Of a DNA stretch of 64,000 nucleotides, positions 24,001-35,851 are shown piece by piece; the stretch's first letter is position 1; each line of letters begins with the position of its first letter. The DNA lies in contig JAEUBA010000046.1 of the NCBI GenBank assembly GCA_018257865.1, forward strand, positions 62,001-126,000, given 5' to 3'. The position numbers and the translations under genes are program-made. The DNA comes from Stereocaulon alpinum. Its lineage: Eukaryota > Ascomycota > Lecanoromycetes > Lecanorales > Stereocaulaceae. A model generated the notes under the pieces. That model was given only the letters and a program-made list of their open reading frames with translations. It ran no database searches and was not told where the DNA came from.

Positions 24001-24837
24001 CCGGTGGATGAAACTAACATACCCCACCTGTGAACCACATCTTCTACCACGACTTCTTAGCTGCAGCCAATCATCGGTAATTGCAATGCTCAGGCCGACG
24101 CCTTTGGGCTGAACGGCTGGCTATATCATTGTAGCATTGCATTTCTGTCGTTCGCTCAACCTAATTTTGATAAGGCACGAGCAAGTGTCCACTACTTTTG
24201 CGGGGTCGACTAAGAAACACTCCAGCGGTCACGGTCTCACCGACTACAAGACTCTTTCGCAAACCACATTCGAGCAAACAAGTGCGCTCAACACTGACGA
24301 CGCTTAATTCTCAAAGTGCCAATGTTGAGCATCGTCACATCGCATAACGCGCGGATGAACCCTGTAGGTACCTGACCAGTCTCAATTCGAGAGGCGGAGA
24401 TTTAGTCGTGTGGGGGCCATTTTGCACACAACCGCATCTTGACTCCACATGGACAACGTCTCCCCTACCTGTTGTCGAAGCAAGAAGTGAAGCTCCAAGC
24501 GGCTGCTGATCGTTACAGTTGTAATCTAGGCATTCTCTTCGCCCGCTCACTGCACCCGTGTCAACTCGCTCGCTTTTCTGGCCCGAAAGTCCCTACGAAG
24601 CTACCCCTCGACATCATACCTCGACAATAAAGCCCGAAGGTGTTGACAAGACTTGTTGCTGGAACTTGCAGAGGTATGTATACGATTCCATATGAGTACT
24701 ATACAGTGCCGCCGGTCCAACACTTACGTGCACTATCTGCACCCTGTCCTTTTCGACTTAGCTAACTTCGTTTCAGCTACACTAGTAATCCACCCGAAAA
24801 CGTCTCCCGGCCCTCTACCCCGGATTGCATTGGATCC
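21003..24837. other. Long divergent intergenic region between bZIP and G-alpha genes
   Basis: 3.8 kb between divergent start codons, the longest gap in the window outside the BTB cluster. Base composition looks ordinary, unlike the RIP-mutated block. Open frames reach only 123 codons (21641-22012, +) with no domain. Near the right end a good 5' UTR intron for the G-alpha gene is visible (24674-24776). The rest may be regulatory DNA, a long leader or decayed genes; I cannot tell which. Confidence 0.5.
24674..24776 (+). other. Probable 5' UTR intron of the G-alpha gene
   Basis: A strong GTATGT donor at 24674, a GCTAAC branch site about 15 bases before the acceptor, and a TTTCAG acceptor ending at 24776. 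It lies 61 bases upstream of the first ATG. Confidence 0.6.
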
Positions 24838-26091
24838 ATGGTCTTCAACATGTGCTTTCCTAAGTCTGGAGGAGGCAATGCCCTCACCCGTTCCACAAGC
24901 GAGGAAAGAAAGAAGAATATGGAGATTGAGAAGATGATCCGCAAAGATAAGAAAGCACAAGCAAGACAGGTCAAGATATTACTTCTCGGAGCTGGAGAAT
25001 CAGGGAAATCAACAATCCTCAAGCAGATGCGCATCATATACTCAGAAGGCTTTCGCTTGGACGAGCGAAAGGAAGTTCGTCAAGTCATTTTCTCAAACAT
25101 GATAGTCGCATTCAAGATCATCGCAGAAGAGATGCGGGAGCTCGGGTTAGAGTACGAGAGTGAGAAGTCTGCAGTACGACATATATCCCCAGTGGGACCA
25201 GAATCTCAGCTGACCTCCGTTCAGGATTACGAACGTGTCATAGGTTCGGCAGCAGATATTGGTCCTGACGACATGTTCCCATCGCAGTGTCAAGTCGCCA
25301 TGAAGGGATTATGGGAGGATCCGGCGGTTCAAAAATGTATTAAACGGGGCAATGAATACGCACTGCATGACAATATACAGTAGTAAGCTAATTCGTCCAC
25401 ATGCCATTGATGATGATTGCTAACATGGATAGTTATTACGCCAACATCGACCGCCTCTTCGCTAGAGACTACCTTCCTAGTGATCAAGACGTCCTACGCT
25501 CCCGATTACGTACGACTGGAATCACAGAGACTCTGTTCGAACTCGGACAGCTCAATTACCACATGTTTGATGTTGGGGGCCAGCGTTCTGAGCGGAAGAA
25601 ATGGGTTCACTGCTTCGAGGGAGTCCACTGTCTCATGTTTGTTGCTGCACTCAGCGGATACGACCAATGTCTCGTTGAGGACAAAACGGCGGTATGTAAT
25701 TCCTAGTACTCTATCTGAGAAACAGTACTGATAAGCTGTCTCTTGACAGAACCAAATGCAGGAGGCCTTACTTCTCTTCGAGTCCATCATGAGCCTCACT
25801 TGGTTCAAGAGTTCTTCCATAATATTGTTTCTTAACAAAACAGACCTATTCAAGGAGAAGATATCCGAGAAGCCGGTCAGCGACTACTTCCCTGATTATA
25901 CAGGGGCATCCAATGACTACAAAGCGGCATCAGAATACTTCGCAAACAAGTTCCGTAGTCTCAACCGGACAGAGGACCGCGAAATCTACGTCCATTTTAC
26001 TAACGCAACAGACACAAATCTGTTGAAGCTTACGATGCAAAGCGTGCAAGATACTATCATACAGAGTAACCTCACAACGCTAATACTATGA
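24838..26091 (+). CDS. Heterotrimeric G-protein alpha subunit (fungal group II-like)
   Basis: Exons 24838-25382, 25433-25691, 25750-26091, giving 381 residues (377 if the ATG at 24850 is used). All nucleotide-binding elements are visible: P-loop GAGESGKST, switch I with [10 protein letters not shown], switch [18 protein letters not shown] and the guanine-binding TNATDT (usually TCATDT). The subunit would transmit receptor signals at the plasma membrane. Two membrane or receptor features differ from the common group I type. Neither possible N-terminus begins Met-Gly, so N-myristoylation is not predicted, though Cys is near the start if Met5 is used. The C-terminus ends Thr-Thr-Leu-Ile-Leu and lacks the Cys of the pertussis-toxin motif. 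A start reading Met-Cys-Phe and the lack of Gly2 fit my recollection of fungal group II alpha subunits; this grouping is tentative. Confidence 0.9.
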
Positions 26092-26620
26092 CAACAAGAA
26101 GGCAGGTGGTCTGGTTTTGGGCTCGGGGTGCTAGATGGAGCGTACCTCAACTCAATCTGTCTTCAAAGCAATCCTCAAATGCGCGTTGCTTCCCTTCCAT
26201 CGGGTTTGTTTTTTTACGTTTTTGCGGTGCATATTGTCCACGACTTAGACGAGGCACGCTGGCACGGTGCTTTGGGGTCTGCAAAGAGCGTGTTCGGACT
26301 TGGAGATGCTTTCTAGGCGAAGCCGAGGAAGAGAAAGAGAGCATGGACACCTTTGCCTAGAGCTAGAATGAGCGTGCCGGTGTAAACAGAATCTTAAACC
26401 CATTCGCTGCTGTGCAACACGAAGTATGTTGGCAAGGTCGAATACAAGTAGCGCATCCGCTTGATATGGCCACCGTAAAAGCCCCATCCGAAATAGCATT
26501 TTGCCGCCATCAACTTCGCCCGTTCCACCACCAGCATCACTCTATAAACCTGTGCCCTAGGCCAACAGGCCACCATGAGTTATGATTGAGAGACCGTGAC
26601 ACTTCCTCGAGCATAGCAAC
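26092..26620. other. Intergenic region after G-alpha gene
   Basis: About 0.5 kb with no convincing gene; it should carry the G-alpha 3' UTR and the mS38 promoter. Several unrelated short frames overlap here on both strands. Confidence 0.5.
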
Positions 26621-27839
26621 ATGTTGTCACGATATTCCAACGAGATCGTCCGGAAAGGCACTTGGACATGCCTATCTTGCTCTGGCGGCACAAGGGCCTC
26701 CCAGGCGCTGATTGCAGGCTCGACAAATCGCTCCTCAGCACACGTACATCAGCGTAAACACTCCTCTTCAAAGACACCGAACGCATCGAAAGATGAACCA
26801 CGAGCCATCGCTACTCCATCGGAACCCCCCACCAAAGAGACCAAGTCAGTTGCCAAGGAGGGGCGCTCTGGCACAAAGACAAACAGGCGAAAGTCAAAAG
26901 ACGGAACACAAGAGACTACCGTCAAGGGGTTTCCGAATATGTCGTGGATGAATCTACCAAGTGTACCTTCAACGGGGCACCTGCATGATGCTGGTAGGTT
27001 TACGTCTAATTTGTGGTAGATAAGCGCCTACACGTAGCTAACAAACGTTCACAGATATTCGAGTCTCTTCCTTCTTCTCTATGCATAGACCCATGTCCAT
27101 CACAGTCCCCGTACCATCGGAGTCTTCCAATGCCGCTTTCTCCTCCATATTCGAGCCCAAGCCCGCACACAAACCCAAGTCCGCAGACGTCATCTACACC
27201 CTCTCATCCGCTGTAGACAGATTCGAGAATGCAGCATCTAGTGCCCAAAAGCACAACGGTCAGCAAATGACTCTCGAAGAGATCGATCTCCGGGCTGCGG
27301 TGACTCAAGCTTCCGCTTCAAACGCGGTACAACCCACTCACCTTGACCTCCCAGCCAAGAGCCTCCACCTCCATCTCCAAGACCTGGCAAAGGAGTTCCG
27401 CCCCTTCAACGTACCACCAGTCCCCTTTCCCTTCGACTCCTCACAGCAAGCCTCTCAAGACGCTTCTGAGCAGACGGAAGCCGACATCGGCGCCAAGCAG
27501 CGATCCGCGCCAATGCAAAAATCCTACACCACGACTCTCACAATCCATGAGATAACGCAACCGAATGGCCAGAAAACATACAGAACGCATACCACGCCTA
27601 TCATCGAAGAACCTTCCCAATCAGATGAAGGAGTCAGGTACTTCCCACCTTCACCACGCAATCAGCCCTTCCTGGGGCGCATGAAGGTGAGACAATTACA
27701 GTATCTAGACCGCTTAGCAGATAGAGAGGTCTGGCACGCCATCAGCGTAAAGCGGCAGCGGAAGCTCAAGATGAAGAAGCATAAGTATAAGAAGCTGATG
27801 AAGCGGACGAAGCATATAAGGAAGGGGTTGGGTAGATAG
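26621..27839 (+). CDS. COX24: Mitochondrial small-subunit ribosomal protein mS38 (COX24/AURKAIP1-like)
   Basis: Exons 26621-26993 and 27055-27839, giving 385 residues. The diagnostic part is the extreme C-terminus, the basic segment ISVKRQRKLKMKKHKYKKL followed by MKRTKHIRKGLGR, which is the conserved mS38/COX24 domain. The N-terminus is rich in Ser, Arg and Lys and can serve as a mitochondrial targeting sequence. The long middle is low in complexity (Ser/Pro/Gln/Lys) with one conserved-looking stretch around SKSYTTTLTIHEI-like residues (KSYTTTLTIHEITQPNG). In yeast the protein is part of the mitoribosome small subunit and is linked to COX1 mRNA handling. The intron is 61 bp with a GCTAAC branch site. 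Most length is lineage-specific; only the tail carries the assignment. Confidence 0.88.
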
Positions 27840-28426
27840 AAGCATTATGTGACGGATACGTGGAACGGAAAGCTTCACATCTATAGGCTGTGGGGGCCAT
27901 TCGATCGAGGTCTGCATGATTTCCTTATGTCATGGGAGATCTGTTTCTTTGTTTGCGAGCGATATAGGGGAGCATTGGCCGCTGCATTTCTTCCTTCTCT
28001 CAACGACCATTGAGCATATCTGCGCTGCAGAGCGCTGTTATGTAGAGGTTTTAGCACACATTTTCGGTCATGAAAACAAGTCAGTATCATTTGCTGCCCA
28101 CAAAGTAAAGCCTTTGAAGCTCTGGGAGTGGAAAGAGTGCTACGGGTACGGAGAGAAAGTCATCACTGGCATCGCATATATTCAAAGGACGTAGCATTTT
28201 CAAGTCCCGTATCTACCGCAACATTCTAATGCACAAAAAAACGCCAAAACGAGTCACAAACCACCCTTACCATCTCCACTGCAACGCTCCTCCCTACTTC
28301 CTATTTTGATACAATGTTGATGAATCTGATTAGAACGCTATAGTTCCATAGAAGTGCCATATCGTCTTTCAGGTGTCTTTCAGGCTATTGTTGTCTGAGT
28401 CATAGCGCTGCATTATCTTTGCTTTT
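27840..28426. other. Convergent 3' intergenic region
   Basis: About 0.6 kb between the ends of mS38 (+) and VMA3 (-). A 92-codon open frame at 27916-28194 has no domain and I treat it as chance. Confidence 0.5.
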
Positions 28427-29321
28427 TTAGCAGGCTTTAACATCCGTCGTACCCTTGCTGTTCATAAGCAGGGCGACAATCAACCCGTAGAGACCTAGCA
28501 CTTCGGCGAAAATGAGAATCAGGATCATGCCGACGAACAAGCGTGGTTGTTGGGCTGTGCCGCGGACTCCTGCGTCGCCGACGATGCCGATTGCGAAACT
28601 AGGTGGTGAGGGTTAGCTATCTTGCTGCGACTGGGGATATTCGAGGGATGGAGGGAGGAAGAGTTAGAGTGATGGTGATAGTGAAAGGAGGACGTACCCT
28701 GCAGCAAGACCAGCAAGACCAACACTAAGACCTGCTCCTAATTGAATGAACCCGGTGTAGAGTGCCATCTCTTGCTTCAGGTTGTCGGAGATCAGGACTG
28801 AGACGACTAGGCCGTAGATACCGATGATACCAGCCATGATGACGGGGACGATATCTATCATCTCATGTCAATCCCATGTACGCAGATATCCAGTAGGGAA
28901 TATATTAGATATTACGTACTCTTGACGATCAGATCGGGTCGCAGAACACCCATTGCTGAGATACCGACACCGGACTTGGCTGTTCCATAGGCGGCACCGA
29001 AGCAAGTAAAGACGATGGCGGAGGTACATCCCATCGCGCCGAAGAAGGGCTATTGCGAGCTGTCAGTTTCCAAAATCTAGGGATCGGTAGTCATTTGAGG
29101 GAAGCCTAGGAGGCGGGCTTCGTTGGGTGGGAGGCAGGATTACTGACGGCATATACGGGACTGTCGAAAGCGAAATATGTCAGCGAGTGCCATTACATAG
29201 AGACAGAGTGTCGGAAGAGCCTTCATCGAGAGCTGCCAGCTCTGTGAAGCCATCCGCCCCACGGACAGATAGGCAGATGGAAAGCAAGAGGGGGCAAAGC
29301 GTACCAAAGATCTGACGACAT
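28427..29321 (-). CDS. VMA3: V-type ATPase proteolipid subunit c
   Basis: Five exons on the minus strand: 29321-29305 (17 nt), 29160-29148 (13 nt), 29049-28920, 28854-28698, 28598-28427, giving 162 residues. The spliced protein reads almost like yeast Vma3: an N-terminus with [13 protein letters not shown], then [19 protein letters not shown], a [20 protein letters not shown] helix, [14 protein letters not shown], and [17 protein letters not shown] containing the essential proton-carrying Glu. Four transmembrane helices are expected; subunits form the rotating ring of the vacuolar proton pump. Exons 1 and 2 are very small and were found by working back from the conserved CPVYAPFFG sequence. 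All phases agree. It is divergent from SNU13, 443 bp apart. Confidence 0.93.
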
Positions 29322-29764
29322 CTTGATTGTGGTAGATACGGAAGTCCTCTACGGGATGAATAGGAGGTTGGATAGAGAAAAGACTTCGACTGGACGTGAT
29401 CAGGACGTAGACAAGCTGGCGTTTGATGTTAGTGACGATGGAGACTGAATGGTCGAGTATCCAATGGCGGCTTGGCACTGAAATGCTTAGTCACCTGCTA
29501 GCTTCTACAACTTCACTACAAGAAATTTGAGCTAGATGCGAAATCCCGAAAAGCATCTTCTGACATTAGTAGAAAGGGCGAGCTCCGGCAGTGAACCCTT
29601 TGTACTCCTGCGAACTTCTTGACTACAACTTCACTAGCTCCTTCGAACTTCACAGACCAACCAAAGCCCAAAACTTCAAGCTTCTCCAAACTCTTCTAGC
29701 TCACCTTCATCAAATCCTTCGAACGTTACAAATCTCCAAATCGTGAAGACTCGAAGCTCTCAGA
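29322..29764. promoter_or_regulatory. Divergent promoter region, VMA3 / SNU13
   Basis: 443 bp between divergent start codons. The half next to SNU13 is rich in CTTC/ACTTC pyrimidine tracts, as often seen in 5' leaders of highly expressed fungal genes. Confidence 0.5.
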
Positions 29765-30522
29765 ATGACAGACCAGTCAGCCGGTACTACCTAGTCTCTT
29801 CCGCTACTTCTACACGGTGGCTGACTCTTGAATAGCCTGGCCCATAGCTGATCAGGCTCTCTCACAAGAGATCCTCGATCTCGTTCAAGTAAGGAGTTCC
29901 TCGTGCCCTTTTAATTAACTAAAATCTAATCCAGCTCTGTATAGCAAGCTTCTCATTACAGACAGCAAGTTTCCTATCCTCCTGCAGTGTTGTACAAAGC
30001 TAACGGGTCACAGGTTGAAGAAAGGGTACATTGCCCCCCTACCTCAGCACCTATGTACAGATCTGACAGACCCTCTAGCGCCAACGAAGCTACTAAGACC
30101 CTGAACCGCGGCACGAGCGAAATCATCATCCTAGCAGCCGACACCGCTCCACTCGTATGATACCCTGCGGGAATATGGCTCTGATCTTTGGCTGAAATGA
30201 TGAGCTAGGCGATTTTACTACACCTGCCACTACTATGCGAGGACAAGAATGTAAGGCGCAGTCCTGAGACTACATGTTGAACAGGGGCTAATAATCATGA
30301 GGTTCCATACGTATACGTTCCCTCTAAGACAGCCCTCGGACGGGCTTGTGGTGTGAGCCGCGCAGTCATCAGCGCGTCCATCACTACGAATGAAGCATCA
30401 GAACTGGTAAATGAACCATTCTGGTGGCGAGCATATAATCGGGACCTGTGTTGGCTGACATTTGGTTATAGATGGGGCAGATACGGGCATTGAAAGACAA
30501 AGTGGAGCGGTTAATGATCTAG
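29765..30522 (+). CDS. SNU13: SNU13 / 15.5K (NHP2L1) L7Ae-family snRNP and snoRNP protein
   Basis: Seven predicted exons: 29765-29783, 29836-29888, an uncertain exon ending at 30025, then 30079-30154, 30209-30250, 30302-30406, 30472-30522. Conserved parts are [74 protein letters not shown] and the final helix ending LMI. The protein binds kink-turns in U4 snRNA and box C/D snoRNAs, in the nucleus and nucleolus. The odd part is the third exon, which should encode seven residues between LVQ and LKKG. The best in-frame option with the right length (29949-29968 joined to 30014-30025) gives unrelated residues; another (29987-30025) adds two residues. Everything downstream is well conserved, so the gene is probably real. 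The exon may be misread, mutated or affected by a sequence error. Confidence 0.82.
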
Positions 30523-31228
30523 AGGAAAGGACTTGCTGTGGTGGGGAACCTGGAATCATTGCGGTGGTGGTGAATAAGTAGGATAAGTGGTGGTCATTAG
30601 AGTGTATGGCCAAGGCATTTCCCGTTGAGTCCTCAAGATAATTATCACCAAGGTCCCCGGTCGAACAGGGCCTTGAGCTCCTAGAATGACACGATAGCAA
30701 ATGGATTGAATAGTTCGAAGGCAGTGTGCCAGCGTCGCTAGCCTCCTCGTGCCGGTAGATAATTGTTCGTTTGAGCCGAGACCGTACGTTTCTGTCATTC
30801 ACCAGGTCAACTCTTCGCTTCTTTTACTTCACTTTACGTTCGCCTCACCACATTACCAACTCTCAAGGCAACCTTTTGCCGCCGCCGTGGTCAACTGGCA
30901 GCTTATCAAGACTTCTGTTGGACAGTTGCTCGAATCGCAGCTTCCACTTGGCCGTGCTGCTGCTGCTGCTGCTAGTATTGCCCTAACATCTCTTTGGCCA
31001 AATGCCTATCCATAGCCTTGGTCTTCAGCGCAACCCGGCGATGAACACACCTCTGAACGGCTCGGAAGTAGGCTTGCCCATGAAAAAGGTTCGTGAGAGT
31101 TTTCAGCCAGCACACCTCCTCCCAACGCGTCTTTTTTTCCCAGTTGATTTGGATGTCGTAAGAAAATCCATTCCCACAAGAAGCTCACCCCTTGTGAAGA
31201 ATTGATAAGCCACGACCAGCCTCCGAAG
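30523..31228. other. Intergenic region before BTB cluster
   Basis: About 0.7 kb. An open frame of 88 codons (30749-31015, +) ends in a short GCT repeat coding Ala and shows no domain. It may belong to the leader of the first BTB gene. Confidence 0.45.
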
Positions 31229-32339
31229 ATGCCTCGCGATCCAGCTTCTCCCAGTGCGGCTCAAACGATCATCGCTGACCCCGAGGGAGATATTATCTTT
31301 ATGGTTGGTCGCAAAGAAACAGATCAAAAGTCGATCCTCGTGTCCTCCAAGGTTCTGAGCTTAGCATCGCCTGCGTTTGCTGCCTTATTCAGCCCACGAT
31401 GGTCAGAAGGTGCGGACAAGTCCTCAAGTATAATCCCACGACAGATAGATCTTCCTGACGATGATACCGCGACAATGGGCTGGATTTGTCAGGCCTTACA
31501 CTTCCGCAAGAACATCCCAACCGATATTGGGCTTTCACGTCTGGAAAAGGTTGCAGAAATTGGTGACAAGTACGACCTTGGTGTAGCTTTGAAGCCATGG
31601 GGTCAATTGTGCCTACAATCTCTATGGTGGACTATATCTGCTGAAGTACCAGAGGCAGAGATCGTGAGTTTGATGTGGGTCTCCTTCTTCTTCGACCATT
31701 CCAGACTGTTCTGGTACATTTCTCAGGTACTGCAACTTCGTTACCCCAGACCAAGCACTCCCCGTTATGGTCCTCACGTTAGTGGCATTGCTGCAAGCCT
31801 CCTCAAGGAGAAAACTATTGGTAAGCATTACGCATGCGCTGAAATTCCTCTTCCGGACTTCAAGCATTAATAATTGATGGTCTGCCACAGTGTCAATCAT
31901 CGCAGATAGACAAGATATCCTCAATAACGTACATACTATGCTCGAAGATATAGTCACACACGTGTTGTCGGATACGGAGGGCCCGATCGCAATCACCCAT
32001 CATATTAAAGAACTCCAAAGGATCGATCTTTGGCCTTTGTTCAAAAAATTTCAACAGGCCAACGTCAAGGATGTGGAGCAGAAACTCGGCTTCTACCAAG
32101 CTTGCAAGCGGGACGATTGTGGGTGCTCAAGGGTAAAAATGCACGATGTCATAAAGGTGATTCTCGGCGTCATAAGGGAAAAGCAAGCGGGGCTCTGTCT
32201 GAAGTGCTATAAGGTGGGAAAGGTTTCGCGGGCTTCGGACAATTGCATGATGCTCGATCAAAGGCTATGCGAGTCGGGCGAGACAGATAGAGACCATTGG
32301 CTACACAATCTCATCATGCAAGAGCTACAAAGGGCTTAG
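31229..32339 (+). CDS. BTB/POZ domain protein, paralogue 1 of 4 (divergent)
   Basis: Exons 31229-31820 and 31891-32339 with a 70 bp intron in phase 1, giving 346 residues. The BTB/POZ fold is shown by GDIIFMVGRK, ILVSSKVLSLASPAFAALFSP, a DLPDDDTATM segment, LHFRKN and GDKYDL; these match the other members of the cluster. Exon 2 contains LQRIDLWPLF and, near the C-terminus, GLCLKCYKVGKV followed by DNC, a C-x2-C...C arrangement shared with paralogues 2 and 4. It lacks the Cys-His-x-Leu motif seen in the others. BTB domains dimerise or bind cullin-3; no known partner domain is visible here and function is unknown. The start is the first ATG of the frame. Confidence 0.85.
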
Positions 32340-34459
32340 TATGACAAAACACGCAAGCAGAATATTCCCCCAGAACGGCCTACACTCCCATGACTGCGGA
32401 CATATGCACTTGACTATTCCTCCATTACGCATCTTGCCAGAAATTTACGGCAGGTCCTTCCCATCATTGGTGCACAGACTGACCAAATCTTCGCTGTCAT
32501 CTACCCCAACGTCTTCCCACGCATCTTCATCATTACTGCGAGACAATTCACAGCTCATACTCATTGGAACGGCGGTTGATTCGAACATCTCGTTGACTTA
32601 GCAGTCTCTCTCAACCTGTCCGTTATTGTATAAGAACTTCATGGCCCCCCCTCGTCAGTCTAGTGCTCGTCACAGTCCCACTCCATATACTCATCAACAA
32701 GAGCTTTAAAGACATGTCTGCGTAGTGAATCTCGTTTCCATCGAATTGGCAATCCTAGTATGTAATGCTTCCAATAAGAAGCCCCTCAGAGCACGAGGTA
32801 CCATGGGCGGATTACTACACGAACAGCCGAGATCTTATAGACGGAGGACTTGATATATGGGGAGGTTCAACTCTTGAGGTGTTTACATATCTGATTTTTG
32901 CATAAGTGCCTGGCCTACGTCTAACTAACATGGAAATTCTCCGTCTAGGCCTGACAGTTGTTTTCCTCTCATGTGATCTTGCCATGCTTGGCGTATTGAA
33001 GGCAGAGCCCTTGCTAACGCTTTGCTGCTCAGTTGACAATGCGGATGGAATATTCTCTGAAGTCCACCCATCGCTCCATCTACACATAGCTCCAGCCACT
33101 CAATACCATGCACGCAATCTAGTCGGGCCTCCAAAGCACGTAGATAATATACTCAGAAGGCCGCCAGACGGATGGTGAGGACTCTACCCATACTCTTTGA
33201 GACGAGCAAGGTCACGACTGCGTATGGAAATCGCCAGTGGACACATTGCGAATATATAGGAACTCGGATCACCGGCTTCTTAGACTGAGGAAGACTCAGG
33301 GACAAGTACCTACTCTCTAGCCTAGATCACTGGTCAAATCTTCAAATCGGCGTTACGGCTGTGAAGTGCATAGACTTAGATGTTATTGTTGCGCCAAGAT
33401 ATCGGCTGGGCTTCATTTAGAGATCAAACGTTCGATAAGATGCCAAATTTTGCTAGACTCTTCAGCAGTGGATAGCCGTCTGCGATATGCTCTTTTACCA
33501 ACGATTTGCCATTGTTGTGTGATATTTACACCATTAACACCCCTCCTGCAAGGCTATCAACGGCCGACCTACTCATTGACTGTCTCCGCCCTCCTTCGAC
33601 TTGGTCCGAAGTACACGTAAATGGTCCAGTCTGAGACGGTTGGGGTATTTCATTGGTGTTTTCAACCGGTTGGACCGTGGTCTTGGACACGTGCGGTAAA
33701 TGCTTACTGGGTTAGGCGCCTTGCCCATACAGTTCAATGTTATCATTCAGTCCAGCTAATTGATATGATAGCCCTAACCCTACAGTTCGAATCCAGCCGT
33801 AAGTGTTCAAGCTTCATCTCAGATCTCATTGAGTACATTCAACCCCGTCAATTCCTGACTTGTCTTGTTCCACGTCAAGTATAGACCACCCAAACGCCAT
33901 ATCATCGCTCTCAGGAGCATGCACTATCCCTTCCCGTTAGAATATCACCTCAGGCCTGTTGCTTAGTCAACCGCTAGCGCGCCACCACCTAGAGCACATA
34001 AGTAGCCAGCACCCTCCCTACTAGAGAATCTACAAGTTACCCTCAATATTCCAAAGCTTCCTTACTATCGGTTGAGCGCCAAGCTGTTTAGCACCATCCG
34101 CCCTAGCTCCTCTGAGAGACTGCCGCACTCAAGGCGTCTTGGACCATTAGTGACGATTGGCTGCGGTGGCTGGATCGGCTTGAAATCCAACTTGGACTAA
34201 GGACCGCTAAAGAACCTTGTAATTGGTCCGTAGCGCACCAGCAGGACCATCGACAGCCTTGCCATACCGTGAACGCCGTTTAAGACGTCGGTCTACCTCA
34301 TGCTTATCAAAATGACATTTTTAGTCACTTCTAAGTGACACTTCTTAGTTACAGAACCTTAGTAGTGCCTAAAATCTATTATCTCACAAACTCGCTTTCG
34401 ACTTTCCCTCCTGCCTGCATATCACACCGACCCACTTACCATATCAGACCCTGCCTAAT
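32340..34459. other. 2.1 kb gap within BTB cluster, no gene recognised
   Basis: I find no reading frame with recognisable similarity to the BTB genes or to transposon proteins. Open frames are under 100 codons. Base composition is ordinary, without the strong depletion of CA/TG seen in the RIP block. Part is expected to be the promoter of paralogue 2. Confidence 0.5.
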
Positions 34460-35538
34460 ATGACGATCACAACCCCCTACGATGCCGATCCAGCAGGGGA
34501 TCTAGCCTTATTAGTCGGACCAGACCAACTCTCCATTCGTGTCTCTTCCAAAGTGTTGAGCCTGGCATCGCCTGTCTTTGCTGCGATGATAGGGCCTAAA
34601 TTCGCAGAAGGTCAAGCCTTCCTAGGGAACCAGTCATCCTCATCCTCACCGATCACTATTTCTCTTCCTGAAGACGATGTTGAGGCAATGGTCCTGTTCT
34701 GCACCACCATCCACTTCAAGGAATATGCGACCCCAAATGTCTCGTTTCCTGTTCTCGAAAAGCTAGCTTTTCTATGCGACAAATATGACGCTGCGCGAGC
34801 TCTGAGCTCCGCAAGTGAAGTGTGGATGTCGTCGTTCCCAGGATCCAAGGATGGTGAGAGCAGCTTCCCAAAAGTGCTCTGGATTTCGTACGCTCTTGGC
34901 AATCATCGTAACTTCTGGAAGACATCCCGAGCGATGATACGCAATTATACGGGGACCGAACTTCTCGAACAATGCCATAGTATTGAAGATACCGCTTTAC
35001 CCCCGAGAACCATTGGTGAGGGGAAATCAACGCATAGACGTACTGGTGAATCTGGGACTGACTTGTTACTATAAAAGACTCTATCAATGCCGAACGCGAA
35101 GCTCACTTGCGAAGATTTGTCACCACTCTTCAAACCATCTTGATACCGCATTTGACAGCACAGTGCCCTTCACAAAAGGCTCATGGTGTGGGCGATGCGG
35201 CCTGTGGACACCTTATGAAAAGCGGCCATTATGTTCAGGAACTTTACCGTCTTCAACTTTGGCCAATGCCGGACTTGGGCTGCACAAAAAGCCTTCAAGA
35301 AATTTTCACCCGGATTTATGGATTTCGGGAATGTCTTAGGATCAGTCCCTGGTGCAGCAACTCCCAGTGGGATGTTGCCAAGATTGATTGCACGCAGCTC
35401 CTGAGGACTGCTAGCGATGAGATATTAGCGAAAGCAGTAGGGCTGTGCTTGAATTGCGTCCAGAACGGCAGGGTTATGAGGCATGACGGCAATTGCCAGA
35501 AGCAATCGTTGGAGCTGTGTAACAACATCGTTGGGTAG
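34460..35538 (+). CDS. BTB/POZ domain protein, paralogue 2 of 4
   Basis: Exons 34460-35015 and 35078-35538 (62 bp intron, phase 1), giving 338 residues. The BTB part has GDLALLVG, IRVSSKVLSLASPVFAAMIGP, LPEDDVEAM, IHFKEY and LCDKYDAARAL. A VLWISYALGNHRNFWK segment follows that recurs in paralogues 3 and 4. Exon 2 has CGHLMKSGHYVQELYRLQLWP and the terminal GLCLNCVQNGRV...GNC motif. The intron falls at the same place and in the same phase as in the other three members, which points to tandem duplication. Function is unknown. A zinc-binding role for the Cys/His motifs is only a suggestion from their spacing. Confidence 0.88.
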
Positions 35539-35851
35539 TCTTCCGTAGAAGGTTGCAAATATGTCATTCACAGTGCACGGTATTCGGCCCTGGGACTTTT
35601 ATGGGACCAAGAATAAGTGCATATGGTCAGAGCAAGAGAAAGGAGCAACAAGTGTGTCATACCCGAGTCAACTCCAAGTAGCAATGACAGTTACACTAAC
35701 TCTTGTTTTCTTCCGTGCCGTAGATGGTCAGTAACACACCCGCACCTTGTTGATGTCCCCATAATATATCTTCGACTTACCTTACGAAAGCCCCGCACTA
35801 ATTCCTACCCCTTACCTGATACCTGAGACAAGAAAAGATACACGAAGAACC
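35539..35851. other. Short intergenic region between BTB paralogues 2 and 3
   Basis: 313 bp with no open frame of interest; presumably the former promoter of paralogue 3. Confidence 0.45.

Noticed and set aside
33775..33800. TTCGAATCC, a tRNA B-box-like sequence
   Set aside because: No acceptor stem, D-arm or anticodon arm can be built around it.
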